DNA of 37,087 bases from JAICJR01 sp036494715 (GTDB taxonomy: Bacteria; Actinomycetota; Thermoleophilia; Solirubrobacterales; Thermoleophilaceae). Below, piece by piece: positions 1 through 7,921 of the stretch (position 1 is the first letter of the stretch; each line of letters opens with the position of its first letter). Both the position numbers and the translations under genes were made by a program. A model generated the notes under the pieces. That model saw nothing but the letters and a program-made list of their open reading frames with translations. It ran no database searches and was not told where the DNA came from. Location of the stretch: positions 1 to 37,087 of the forward strand of contig DASXNY010000019.1 in assembly GCA_036494715.1 (NCBI GenBank), in the 5' to 3' direction.

Positions 1-83
1 GTGTCGCCCTCCTCGACCTCCTGCCCCACCTCGCACTCGATCTTCCACACGGTGCCCGTGATGTGGGCCTCGACATCTGGCAA
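1..83 (-). CDS. Biotinyl/lipoyl-attachment carrier protein, 5' end only
   Basis: Only the first 27 codons lie inside the window. The peptide starts MPDVEAHITGTVWKIECEVG and continues QEVEEGD. This is the start of a biotinyl/lipoyl domain: a target-binding first strand, G-T-V-W, then the G-[QD]-x-V-E-E-G-D turn that precedes the biotinylated MKM loop. The loop itself is outside the window. Such stand-alone domains of about 70 residues carry biotin for acyl-CoA carboxylases, and a carboxylase beta subunit lies at 33857-35467, although partnership is only inferred. The TTG start at 83-81 is chosen because a perfect AGGAGG lies 8 nt upstream on the minus strand. It is divergent from the glycosyltransferase at 128. 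Confidence 0.75.
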   Translation of the reverse strand, partial: MPDVEAHITGTVWKIECEVGQEVEEGD

Positions 84-127
84 CTGACCGTCCTCCTGTC
101 CGCTGGTTTGCGGCACGATACCCGCCC

Positions 128-799
128 GTGCCAGCGGAATTGGCGGCAGTGGTGGCCGCACACAACGAGGAGCAGCGCCTGGGCGAGACGCTTGTCGCGC
201 TGCGCTCGGCGTTCCCGGGAGCGCGGCTGATCGTGGCCGACGACGCGTCTACCGACCGCACCCCCGAGATCGCGCGCGAGGCCGGCGCCGAGCTGGTGCG
301 CAGCGAGCGGCGTCTGGGCAAGGGCGGGGCGAACACGCCGGCCGCCGAGAATGCCGTCTCGAGCGACCCGGTGGCGGTGCTGCTCTGCGACGGCGACCTC
401 GGCGCATCGGCCGCACAGCTGAAGAAGCTCGTTCACCCGGTGGTGGGCGGCGAGGCGGATCTCGCCATCGCCAAGTTCGCGCGCCGCGTGGGCGGCGGCT
501 TTGGCATCGCCGTGGGCAGCTCGCGGCGCGTCGTGGAGAAGCGGGCCGGGCTCAGGCTGGAGGCGCCCCTTTCCGGCCAGCGCGCACTGACGCCCCAGGC
601 GCTGCGGGCGGTGCTGCCGTTCGCGCGCGGCTTCGGCATGGAGACCGCCATGGACATCGACGCCGTGCGCGCCGGGCTCAGCGTCGTCGAGATCGAGCTC
701 GAGCTCGAGCACCGCGCCACCGGCCGCAGCGCCGCCGGCTTCGCCCACCGCGGGCGCCAGCTGCTCGATATCGGGCGCGTATACGTTTCTCGCCGGTGA
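128..799 (+). CDS. Family 2 glycosyltransferase (GT-A fold)
   Basis: 223-residue soluble nucleotide-sugar transferase. The N-terminus has the GT2 first strand with A-A-H-N-E-E (residues ~9-14), a nucleotide-binding V-A-D-D-A-S-T-D-R-T segment (~36-45), and a C-D-G-D-L motif (~88-92) matching the metal-binding DxD. There is no membrane helix or C-terminal extension, so it is shorter than processive GT2 enzymes and resembles cytosolic transferases that act on phosphosugar or lipid-linked acceptors; the acceptor cannot be told. GTG start. Its stop overlaps the GTG start of glycerol kinase as GTGA, so the two are probably translationally coupled, which hints at a role in glycerolipid or glycerol-derived metabolism (inference). 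Family confident, substrate unknown. Confidence 0.8.
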   Translation: MPAELAAVVAAHNEEQRLGETLVALRSAFPGARLIVADDASTDRTPEIAREAGAELVRSERRLGKGGANTPAAENAVSSDPVAVLLCDGDLGASAAQLKKLVHPVVGGEADLAIAKFARRVGGGFGIAVGSSRRVVEKRAGLRLEAPLSGQRALTPQALRAVLPFARGFGMETAMDIDAVRAGLSVVEIELELEHRATGRSAAGFAHRGRQLLDIGRVYVSRR

Positions 800-2253
800 T
801 CCTCGCGATCGACCAGGGCACGAGCGGCACCACCTGCATCGTCTTCGACGACGCCGGCCGCGCCCGCGGGCGCTCCTACAGCGAGTTCGAGCAGCACTTC
901 CCGCGGCCGGGCTGGGTGGAGCACGACGCCGACGAGATCTGGCGCGTCACGCGCCGGGTGGCCAAGGAGGCGCTGAACAAGGCGGGCGTGAGCGGCACCG
1001 ACCTGGCCGGCATCGGCATCACCAACCAGCGCGAGACCGTCGTGGCGTGGGACCGCGACAGCGGCGAGCCCCTCCACCACGCGCTCGTCTGGCAGGACCG
1101 CCGCACCGCCGCGCGTTGCGACGAGCTGCGCGAGGCCGGCCACGAGCGGCTCGTGCGCGAGCGCACCGGGCTCGTGATCGACCCCTACTTCTCCGGCACG
1201 AAGATCGAGTGGCTGATCCGCGAGGGCGGCGTCGACCCGGCGCGCGCCGCGTTCGGCACGATCGACTCCTGGCTCGTCCACAAGCTCACCGGCGCGCACG
1301 TGACCGACTACTCGAACGCGTCGCGCACGATGCTGTTCGACATCCGCCGGCTCGACTGGGACGGTGAGCTGTGCGAGCTGCTCGGCGTGCCGCGCGAGTC
1401 GCTGCCGGACGCGTGCCCGAGTGCCCACGTCTACGGGGCGACGAGCGAGTTCGGCGGCAGCGTCCCGGTGGCGGGCATCGCGGGCGACCAGCAGGCCGCG
1501 CTCTACGGGCAGGCCTGCCACGAGCCCGGCCTCGGCAAGAACACCTACGGCACCGGCAGCTTCGTGCTCCAGAACGCGGGCGGCGAGGCGCCCGACGCGG
1601 TGGAGGGTTTGCTCACGACGCTGGCCTGGGGCGTGGGGGAGCGGGTGGACTACGCGATCGAGGCGAGCGTGTTCGTGACGGGCGCGGCGGTGCAGTGGCT
1701 GCGGGATGGCCTCGGGATCATCCGCGTGGCCGACGAGACCGAGGAGCTCGCGCGCTCCACCGACTCGAACGAGGGCGTCTACTTCGTCCCGGCGCTCACC
1801 GGGCTGGGCTCGCCCTACTGGGATCCCTACGCGCGCGGGACCATCGTCGGCCTGACCCGCGGCAGCGGCCGCGCGCAGCTGGCGCGCGCGGCGCTCGAGT
1901 CGATCGCCTACCAGAGCTGTGACGCCGTGCGCGCCTGCGAGCAGGCGTCGGGCAAGCGGCTCGACGAGCTGCGCGCGGATGGCGGCGCGGTGGTGAACGC
2001 CTGGCTCATGAAGTTCCAGGCCGACGTGCTCGGCGTGCCGGTGGTCGTACCGAAGATCTCGGAGACCACGGCGCTCGGCGCCGCCTATCTGGCGGGCGTG
2101 GCGGTTGGGCTCTGGAGCGAGGAGGACACCCGCGCGATGTGGCAGGAGGCCGCGCGCTACGAGCCGACGATGCGGCAGGACGAGCGCGAGGAGCTCGTCG
2201 CCGGCTGGCGGCGGGCGGTCGAGCGCTCGCGCGGCTGGGCTGCCGGTAAGTAA
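796..2253 (+). CDS. glpK: Glycerol kinase
   Basis: 485 residues, FGGY kinase family, close to the usual ~500 for GlpK. It phosphorylates glycerol to sn-glycerol 3-phosphate with ATP in the cytosol. Visible signatures are the N-terminal phosphate-binding D-Q-G-T-S-G-T-T (residues 5-12), T-N-Q-R-E-T (substrate loop, ~77-82), the G-D-Q-Q-A-A-L-Y-G-Q segment typical of GlpK, and a C-terminal domain with G-L-G-S-P-Y-W-D and A-D-G-G-A motifs. The GTG start overlaps the preceding stop (GTGA). The next gene, 34 bp downstream, is a PlsC-type acyltransferase. The order kinase then acyltransferase fits supply of glycerol 3-phosphate to phospholipid synthesis. No frameshift or missing key segment seen. 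Confidence 0.96.
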   Translation: MILAIDQGTSGTTCIVFDDAGRARGRSYSEFEQHFPRPGWVEHDADEIWRVTRRVAKEALNKAGVSGTDLAGIGITNQRETVVAWDRDSGEPLHHALVWQDRRTAARCDELREAGHERLVRERTGLVIDPYFSGTKIEWLIREGGVDPARAAFGTIDSWLVHKLTGAHVTDYSNASRTMLFDIRRLDWDGELCELLGVPRESLPDACPSAHVYGATSEFGGSVPVAGIAGDQQAALYGQACHEPGLGKNTYGTGSFVLQNAGGEAPDAVEGLLTTLAWGVGERVDYAIEASVFVTGAAVQWLRDGLGIIRVADETEELARSTDSNEGVYFVPALTGLGSPYWDPYARGTIVGLTRGSGRAQLARAALESIAYQSCDAVRACEQASGKRLDELRADGGAVVNAWLMKFQADVLGVPVVVPKISETTALGAAYLAGVAVGLWSEEDTRAMWQEAARYEPTMRQDEREELVAGWRRAVERSRGWAAGK

Positions 2254-2287
2254 CGTGCCACACGGCCCTGGGTAAGAGAGAGCGAGG

Positions 2288-3070
2288 GTGAAGGAGCAGG
2301 TCTACAAGGATTCGCGTCCCCCGGAGCACTTCATGCGCTTCCACGAGCGCGCCCGGAGTCGCCGCCCGGACTGGGTCTACGACGTGGTGCGGCTGCTGCT
2401 CGTGCCGTACGTGGGGATCATCTACCGCGGCCGCTGCATCGACTCGCAGAAGGTGCCGAGCGGCGGCCCGGTGCTGCTCGCCCCCAACCACTTCTCCTTC
2501 CTCGACCACTTCTTCGTCGCCGCCTACCTGCGGCGCAAGGTCCAGTTCATGGCCAAGTCGCAGCTGTTCGCGCCACCGATGCAGTGGGTCTACACGCACG
2601 GCGGCGTGTTCCCGGTGCTGCGTGGCCGCCGCGACGAGGAGTCGTTCAAGACCGCCCACACGATCCTCGCGCGCGGCGACATGGTGCTCATGTATCTCGA
2701 GGGTGGCCGCTCCCGCACCGGCGAGCTCGGCCAGCCGCGCCCGGGCGTCGGCCGGCTCGCGCTCGAGACCGGCGTCCCGGTGGTGCCGGTGGCGATCTTC
2801 GGCTCGCAGGGGGCGCGCAACTGGAAGCGCCTCCAGTTCCCCAAGGTCACGGTGCAGTTCGGCGACCCGATCCGCTTCGAGCAGGTCGACGATCCCACGC
2901 GGGAGCAGGCGCAGGCGGCATCCGAAGTCGTGTTCGCCGACGTGGAGAGGCTCTACTACGGCCTGCGCGAGGGTGGCCGGAAGCGGGCGGTGCGAGCGGC
3001 GCGGGCCGCAAGGCGGGCCGCCGCCGAGGCTGCCGAAGCGGCTGGGCGCCGGAGCCAGCCTGCTAGTTAG
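2288..3070 (+). CDS. plsC: 1-acyl-sn-glycerol-3-phosphate acyltransferase family protein
   Basis: 260-residue PlsC-type acyltransferase, expected to acylate lysophosphatidate at the inner membrane face to make phosphatidate. Motif I (Hx4D) is seen as N-H-F-S-F-L-D (H68, D73). Motif III is E-G-G-R-S-R-T-G (E138-). Motif IV is V-P-V-V-P-V-A-I-F. A hydrophobic segment around residues 33-46 could anchor it. The C-terminal ~35 residues are Arg/Ala-rich and probably disordered. The GTG start at 2288 follows a purine-rich GAGAGAGCGAGG stretch and lies 34 bp after glpK, so cotranscription is likely. It ends just before the inverted repeat at 3117-3229. The related glycerol-3-phosphate or acylglycerol acyltransferase specificities cannot be excluded. 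Confidence 0.88.
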   Translation: MKEQVYKDSRPPEHFMRFHERARSRRPDWVYDVVRLLLVPYVGIIYRGRCIDSQKVPSGGPVLLAPNHFSFLDHFFVAAYLRRKVQFMAKSQLFAPPMQWVYTHGGVFPVLRGRRDEESFKTAHTILARGDMVLMYLEGGRSRTGELGQPRPGVGRLALETGVPVVPVAIFGSQGARNWKRLQFPKVTVQFGDPIRFEQVDDPTREQAQAASEVVFADVERLYYGLREGGRKRAVRAARAARRAAAEAAEAAGRRSQPAS

Positions 3071-3116
3071 GGTGCGCTCCGCTCTAGCGGGCGGGTGGCC
3101 TGGGCGCTGCCGGGTT

Positions 3117-3229
3117 AGCAATAAAGAGCGGCCTGAAGCGGGCTGCTCGATCTCTGAACGGTTTACCACCCTATGGCAGGAAAATCGTTCAGAGATCTAA
3201 GAAACCCGCTCGAGCCGCCCTTTATTGCT
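3117..3229. repeat. Long imperfect inverted repeat, two 51-bp arms
   Basis: Arm A (3117-3167) and the reverse complement of arm B (3179-3229) can be aligned over 51 bp with about ten differences and one compensating gap. Both begin AGCAATAAAG and contain ATCTCTGAACG. The central 11 bp are unpaired. The arms are AT-richer than the surroundings. The repeat lies in the 209-bp space between the convergent plsC (+) and metallo-hydrolase (-). It could be a bidirectional terminator, but the arms are much longer than an intrinsic terminator needs and there is no clean T-tract, so a palindromic repetitive (MITE-like) element is the alternative. The rest of 3071-3279 holds no gene I can support. Confidence 0.8.
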
Positions 3230-3279
3230 GATCCAGCAACGGCACGCACCCGGGCGCCGAACCGCGCGGCATGCACCCG

Positions 3280-4185
3280 CTAGTACACCCGCTCGAGTGT
3301 CCGCCACGCCCCCATGTCGTGCCCGGGAATGATCACGGCGTCGGGGGTCTGCTCGGCGTAGTGCTGGATCTCCCGCAGGGAGCGGCGGAAGAGGTGCTCG
3401 TCGGCGACGCGGTAGGGGAGGTGCCCCTCGCGCATCGTGCGCAGGGAGTAGATCGCGTCGCCGGCCACGAGTGCCTCGCGCCCCTGCAGCCGCAGCACGA
3501 CGGACAGGTGCCCGAACGTGTGGCCCGGTGTCGAGACCAGGCGCACGCTGCCGTCGCCGAAGACGTCGAAGGAGCGGCCGAAGGTGGCGAACGAGTCGGC
3601 GGCGGAGGAGTCGAAGTCGACGAGCCGGTAGTCGAAGGCGTGGTCGAACTGGCGCCGTATGTACCCGCGCGGTGCGCCGCGCGGCTCGACCGCCGCCGCC
3701 CACTCGCGCCTCGACACCAGGAATGTGGCCGAGGGGAAGTCGACGATGGCGCTCGCGTGGTCGACGTGCAGGTGCGTCATCACCACGAGCTTCACGCGCC
3801 CCGGCTCGATACCGCGCGAGCGCAGCTGGTGAGAGATGGCGTCGCTCTGCGCCATCTCGATGTCCTTGAAGAAGGCGGCGTTGAGGCGGCCGAGGTTCTG
3901 CTTCGGGTCCACCGCCACCGACGCGTGGAAGCCGGTGTCGATCAGGAACGGCCCGAACTCGGGGTGCTCGACCAGGAAGGCCACCACCGGCACGTCGATC
4001 AACTGCGCCCGCGGCACGCGCACGCCGAAGGCATGCAGCGCGCCGATGCGGCCCTCCTCACGGTGGAACCACGCCGGCGGCCCCTTGCAGACCCCCGAGA
4101 GGAGCGGATACAGCTTGACCGTCGCACCCTCCCGGCCCCCCGGCAGCGGGAGGGAAGCAGGCTGCGGTTCGGCCCCGGTGCTCAA
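3280..4185 (-). CDS. Metallo-beta-lactamase fold hydrolase, AHL-lactonase-like
   Basis: 301-residue protein of the metallo-beta-lactamase superfamily. The dinuclear metal site is visible: T-H-L-H-V-D-H (H138, H140, D142, H143), then T-P-G-H-T-F-G-H, A-G-D-A-I-Y bridging Asp, and I-P-G-H-D near the C-terminus. Length and motif spacing resemble N-acyl-homoserine lactonases of the AiiA/AttM group, which open lactone rings in the cytosol; other ester or lactone substrates are equally possible. There is no ATG or GTG near the N-terminus. I chose the TTG at 4185 because it overlaps the TGA of the upstream permease as TTGA, suggesting coupling. The conserved part begins about 24 residues later, so the true start may be a rare codon further in. 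Confidence 0.8.
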   Translation of the reverse strand: MSTGAEPQPASLPLPGGREGATVKLYPLLSGVCKGPPAWFHREEGRIGALHAFGVRVPRAQLIDVPVVAFLVEHPEFGPFLIDTGFHASVAVDPKQNLGRLNAAFFKDIEMAQSDAISHQLRSRGIEPGRVKLVVMTHLHVDHASAIVDFPSATFLVSRREWAAAVEPRGAPRGYIRRQFDHAFDYRLVDFDSSAADSFATFGRSFDVFGDGSVRLVSTPGHTFGHLSVVLRLQGREALVAGDAIYSLRTMREGHLPYRVADEHLFRRSLREIQHYAEQTPDAVIIPGHDMGAWRTLERVY

Positions 4186-5570
4186 AAGACGTGGGCGCTG
4201 AGCCAGTCCGACGCGAAGTAGACGCCGAACAGCACGACGAGCCCGTACATCAGTGGGTGGATTTCGCGCCAACGGCCCTTCGAGAGCATCACGGCCGCGT
4301 AGCCGAACACGCCGAGTCCGATGCCCGCCGCGATCGAGAACGTCATCGGGATGCCGGCGATGATGAGGAAAGCGGGCAGTGCCGACTCGGGCTGGCTCCA
4401 GTCGATCCCCGGCACGAGCTGGATCATCAGGTAGCCGACCATGATCAGCGCCGGCGCGACGCCCGGGTTGATCGTGGTGCCGTGGTACTTCACCGACTGG
4501 CCGACCATGGAGATGATCGGGACGAAGAAGATCGCGAGCGCGAACAGCCCGGAGACGACAAGCGTCGACAGGCCGGTGCGCGCGCCCTCGCTCACGCCCG
4601 CGCCGCTCTCGACGTAGGTGGTCACGCTCGACACGCCCGCGGCGCCGCCCACCGCGGCGGCCGCCGAGTCGACGAGCAGCACGTTGCGGATACCCGGCAG
4701 GTGGGCGTGCTCGTCGAGCAAGTCCGCCGACCCGCCCACGGCCACCACGGTGCCGAGCGTGTCGAAGAAGTCGCTCATGAAGAGCGCGAAGATCGTCGGG
4801 ATCAGCGCCACCGCGAGGGCGTCGCGGATGTTGTGCCAGGCGAGCGCGTCGCCGATCGTCGAGAACGAGCCGGCGCCCGGCCATTCGGCCACGCCGCTCG
4901 GCCCGTCGAGGACGCCGAAGATCAGGCCGAGCGCCGTGCTCGTGAGCACCCCGATCAGGATCGAGCCGCGCACGTTCCGCGCCCCGAGCACCGCCGCGGT
5001 GAGCACCCCGCCGAGGCAGATCAGCGGCGGCCCGGCGGTGAGGTCGCCGAGCGCGATGCCGGTGGCAGGGTCGTTGATCACGATGCCGCCCTCGCGCAGG
5101 CCGACGAGCGTGATGAACAGGCCGATGCCCACCCCGATCGCCAGCTTCATCGAGTGCGGGATCGCCTTCATGATCGCCTCGCGCAGGCCCAGCAGCACGA
5201 GCACGAAGGCGAGCGCGCCCTCGAGCACGATGCAGGCCATCCCAACCGGCCAGGCGAGCTTGCGGCCGAGGATGATGTCGAACGCAACGACGGCGTTCAG
5301 CCCAAGTCCTGTGGCGAGCGCGAACGGGTAGTTGGTGAACAGCGCCATCGCCAGCGTGGTGACGCAGGCGGCGAGCGCGGTGGCCACCGCCACGCCCTTG
5401 AACGGCACCCCGGCGGCGGACAGGATCGCCGGGTTGACGAACAGGATGTAGCACATCGTCAGGAACGTGCTGAGGCCGCCGAGCAGCTCAACGCGCACGC
5501 TGCTGCCGCGCTCTGCGATCCGGAAGCGGCGCTCGAGGAACGACGCCTGTCGGACGGTCGTGGCCTCCAT
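4182..5570 (-). CDS. NCS2-family purine permease (AzgA/PbuG type)
   Basis: 462-residue inner-membrane transporter with about 12-14 hydrophobic segments. The adenine/guanine/hypoxanthine branch of NCS2 is recognised by G-L-S-T-F-L-T-M-C-Y-I near the N-terminus (usual G-x-x-T-F-x-T-M-x-Y-I), the T-G-L-G-L-N-A segment, F-F-D-T-L-G-T in the middle, and S-S-V-T-T-Y-V-E-S-G-A-G, the substrate-binding loop of AzgA-type permeases. It imports purine bases in symport with protons. Its last codon and TGA overlap the TTG start of the metallo-hydrolase, so the two likely form a two-gene operon; a hydrolase acting on an imported or derived compound is possible but unproven. ATG start, with the next gene divergent 46 bp away. 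Confidence 0.92.
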   Translation of the reverse strand: MEATTVRQASFLERRFRIAERGSSVRVELLGGLSTFLTMCYILFVNPAILSAAGVPFKGVAVATALAACVTTLAMALFTNYPFALATGLGLNAVVAFDIILGRKLAWPVGMACIVLEGALAFVLVLLGLREAIMKAIPHSMKLAIGVGIGLFITLVGLREGGIVINDPATGIALGDLTAGPPLICLGGVLTAAVLGARNVRGSILIGVLTSTALGLIFGVLDGPSGVAEWPGAGSFSTIGDALAWHNIRDALAVALIPTIFALFMSDFFDTLGTVVAVGGSADLLDEHAHLPGIRNVLLVDSAAAAVGGAAGVSSVTTYVESGAGVSEGARTGLSTLVVSGLFALAIFFVPIISMVGQSVKYHGTTINPGVAPALIMVGYLMIQLVPGIDWSQPESALPAFLIIAGIPMTFSIAAGIGLGVFGYAAVMLSKGRWREIHPLMYGLVVLFGVYFASDWLSAHVF

Positions 5571-5616
5571 CCGCCCGCGAATCTACCGATTCGCCCGGCG
5601 GGGTAGCCTGCCGCGC
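5571..5616. promoter_or_regulatory. 46-bp divergent promoter region with candidate leaderless -10 boxes
   Basis: This gap separates the permease (-) from the SDR (+). On the plus strand TAGCCT (5604-5609) ends 7 bp before the ATG at 5617. On the minus strand TAGATT (5585-5580) ends 9 bp before the ATG at 5570. Either position would place transcription starts at or within a few bases of the start codon. I see no Shine-Dalgarno for the SDR gene. The -35 boxes are weak. Confidence 0.35.
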
Positions 5617-6456
5617 ATGCCGTCCGAGATCTTCCGCCCCGGGCTGCTCGAGGACCAGGTGATCGTGGTCACCGGAGGCGGCTCGGGACTCGGGCGCGCC
5701 ACCGCCGTCGAGCTGTCTGGACTTGGCGCCACCGTAGTCGTGGCGGGCCGCCGCGCCGAGCCGCTCCACGAGACGGTCGCGCTCTGCGAAGGCCGCTGCG
5801 AGGCGGTGGTCTGCGACATCCGCAAGGAGGACCAGGTGGTCGCGCTCGTGGACGGGGTGATCGAGCGCCACGGCCGCATCCACACGCTCGTGAACAACGC
5901 CGGCGGCCAGTTCATGTCGCCGGCCGAGGACATCAGTCCAAAGGGCTTCCGCGCGGTGGTGCAGCTCAACCTCGAGGGCACCTGGCTCGTGACCCACACG
6001 GTCGCCACCAGGTCGATGATCCCGAGCGGGGGAGGCAAGGTGATCAGCGTGACGCTGTCGCCGCACCACGGCCTGCCCGGCATGGCCCACTCCTCGGCGG
6101 CGCGCGCCGCGGTCGAGAACATGATGCGCGTGCTCTCGATCGAGTGGGCGCGCTTCGGCATCAAGCTGACGGCGATCGCCACCGGCCACTTCGAGACCGA
6201 CGCGATCCAGAAGTACCCGGAGCAGGTGAAGGCGGGGGTGGCGCGGACGGTGCCGCTCGGGCGCATGGGACAGCCGCTCGAGCAGGCGTGGCTCGTCGCG
6301 TACCTGGCCTCGCCGGCCGGCGACTATTACTCGGGCGCGATCTTCACCCTCGACGGCGCGCGCGACAACTGGGTGGGACCGTGGCCGCCCGCCGAGCTCA
6401 CCAATGAGGAGGGCAGGCCGGTGGCAGAGGAGCGCCGGCCGAAGCCGGACGCCTGA
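5617..6456 (+). CDS. SDR-family oxidoreductase, dienoyl-CoA reductase-like, lacking the Tyr/Lys pair
   Basis: 279-residue short-chain dehydrogenase/reductase. The Rossmann glycine motif T-G-G-G-S-G-L-G is at 19-26 and N-N-A-G at 93-96. The segment that normally reads Y-x-x-x-K reads S-S-A-A-R (159-163), preceded by A-H. The same region in 2,4-dienoyl-CoA reductase-type SDRs reads H-A-G-S-A-K, which also lacks Tyr at that place, so this protein aligns better with that branch, although its Lys is replaced by Arg too. The C-terminal tail (D-N-W-V-G-P-W) extends past the classical fold. NADP-dependent reduction of an unsaturated acyl-CoA or terpenoid-CoA is a plausible role; a non-catalytic role is also possible. 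ATG start chosen because homologous sequence begins directly after it. Confidence 0.82.
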   Translation: MPSEIFRPGLLEDQVIVVTGGGSGLGRATAVELSGLGATVVVAGRRAEPLHETVALCEGRCEAVVCDIRKEDQVVALVDGVIERHGRIHTLVNNAGGQFMSPAEDISPKGFRAVVQLNLEGTWLVTHTVATRSMIPSGGGKVISVTLSPHHGLPGMAHSSAARAAVENMMRVLSIEWARFGIKLTAIATGHFETDAIQKYPEQVKAGVARTVPLGRMGQPLEQAWLVAYLASPAGDYYSGAIFTLDGARDNWVGPWPPAELTNEEGRPVAEERRPKPDA

Positions 6457-6490
6457 GCCACGACGGTTGCATCCGGCCGCCGCTCGCGAC

Positions 6491-7921
6491 ATGCTGGGGG
6501 CCGTGGCCAACATAATCGTCCTGGGAGGCGGGGTCTGCGGCTTGGCAGCCGGGCTGATGCTCGCCAGGGACGGCCACGACGTGACGCTGCTCGAGCGCGA
6601 CCCTCAGCCGGTTCCCGCCACACCGGAGGAAGCCTGGGAGCGCTGGGAGCGCGACGGGGTCGCGCAGTTCCGCCAGGCGCACTATCTCCACGCGCGCGCG
6701 ACGCACGTGATCAAGAACGAGCTGCCCGACGTCCGCGACGCGCTGTTCGACGCCGGCGCCGCGCGGCTCGACCCCGTCTGCGGGCTGCCACCGGGGATCA
6801 CCGACACGAGCCGCCGCCCGGGCGACGAGCGCCTGGCCACCGCAACGGCGCGCCGCACCACGATCGAGCAGGTGCTGGCCGTCGCGGCAGACGAGCAGCC
6901 GCGCCTCGAGGTGCGCCGCGGTGTCGGCGTCACGTGGCTCCGGAAGAGCGCCCGCTCCGGGATCCCGCACTTCCACGGAGTGCGCACCGACTCGGGCGAG
7001 GAGCTCGAGGCCGACCTGATCGTGGACGCGATGGGGCGCCGCTCGACGCTGCCGAAGTGGCTCGCCGAGGCGGGCTGCGCGCCCGTCCACGAGGAGGCGG
7101 AGGACAGCGGCTTCATCTACTACTCGCGCTTCTTCCGGGGCGAGCAGCCGCCGGAGCCCATGGCCCCGCTGCTCACGCCGATCGGCTCGTTCTCGGTGCT
7201 GACACTGCCGTCCGACTCGCAGACCTGGTCGGTGACGTTGTTCACCGCCTCGGGCGACCAGCCGCTGAAGGGCCTCCGCCACCCGGAGGCGTTCGCGGCG
7301 GCCGCGCGCGCGTGCCCGCTGCACGCGCACTGGCTGGACGGCGAGCCGCTCACCGACGTCATCGCAATGGGCGGCGTGATCGACCGCTACCGGCGCTTTG
7401 TCAACGGCGGCAAGCCGGTGGCCAGCGGCGTCGTCGCGGTGGCCGACGCCTGGGCGTGCACCAACCCCTCACTCGGGCGCGGTATCGCGCTGGGGCTGGC
7501 GCACGTGGCGCGGCTGCGTGACCTCGTGCGCGAGCAGCTCGACGACCCGCTCGAGTTCGCCGAGGCCTGGGATGAGCTGACCGAGCGCGAGCTCACGCCC
7601 TGGTACCGCAGCACGGTGGCGGGCGACCGCGCGCGGCTGGCCGAGATCGAGGCCTTGCGCCACGGCTTCCAGCCGCCGGGGCCGCGCGACTTCGAGGAGG
7701 GGCTGGGCCCGGCGCTCGACGTCGCCGCCGGGTACGACCCTGACGTCTTCCGCGCCATGCTCGAGATCGCCGGCTGCCTCAGCCTGCCGGAGGAAGTGTT
7801 CGCGCGTCCCGGCATGGTCGAGCGCGTGGTGGAGCTCGCCGGGCAGCACGAGCCCGTGCGCTGGCCGGGTCCGAGCCGCGACGAGCTGCTGCAGCTCATG
7901 GCCGAGCCCGCTGGGGCCTAG
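6491..7921 (+). CDS. FAD-dependent oxidoreductase, PHBH/geranylgeranyl-reductase-like
   Basis: 476 residues. The N-terminal dinucleotide-binding fold reads V-L-G-G-G-V-C-G-L-A-A-G with the E of L-L-E-R-D binding the FAD ribose. A second FAD signature near residues ~315-335 reads V-A-V-A-D-A-W-A-C-T-N-P-S-L-G-R-G, equivalent to the G-D-A-x-x-x-x-P-x-x-G-x-G motif of aromatic hydroxylase-type flavoproteins, with the usual Gly replaced by Ala. The acidic C-terminal region is probably helical. Soluble, no signal peptide. The substrate (polyketide, lipid, aromatic or isoprenoid) is not evident. The start is ATG 6491; an in-frame GTG at 6503 is an alternative. It lies 34 bp after the SDR on the same strand and its stop overlaps the converging amidotransferase gene by 4 bp. 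Confidence 0.8.
   Translation: MLGAVANIIVLGGGVCGLAAGLMLARDGHDVTLLERDPQPVPATPEEAWERWERDGVAQFRQAHYLHARATHVIKNELPDVRDALFDAGAARLDPVCGLPPGITDTSRRPGDERLATATARRTTIEQVLAVAADEQPRLEVRRGVGVTWLRKSARSGIPHFHGVRTDSGEELEADLIVDAMGRRSTLPKWLAEAGCAPVHEEAEDSGFIYYSRFFRGEQPPEPMAPLLTPIGSFSVLTLPSDSQTWSVTLFTASGDQPLKGLRHPEAFAAAARACPLHAHWLDGEPLTDVIAMGGVIDRYRRFVNGGKPVASGVVAVADAWACTNPSLGRGIALGLAHVARLRDLVREQLDDPLEFAEAWDELTERELTPWYRSTVAGDRARLAEIEALRHGFQPPGPRDFEEGLGPALDVAAGYDPDVFRAMLEIAGCLSLPEEVFARPGMVERVVELAGQHEPVRWPGPSRDELLQLMAEPAGA

Noticed and set aside
3117..3229. Ordinary intrinsic terminator
   Set aside because: Arms of 51 bp with no terminal T-tract are far from the usual form; kept as an inverted repeat of unknown role instead.
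4186..5454. Possible long N-terminal extension of the metallo-hydrolase through the permease gene
   Set aside because: The frame stays open only because of GC bias; the permease frame is the genuine one and the extension is Arg-rich shadow sequence.
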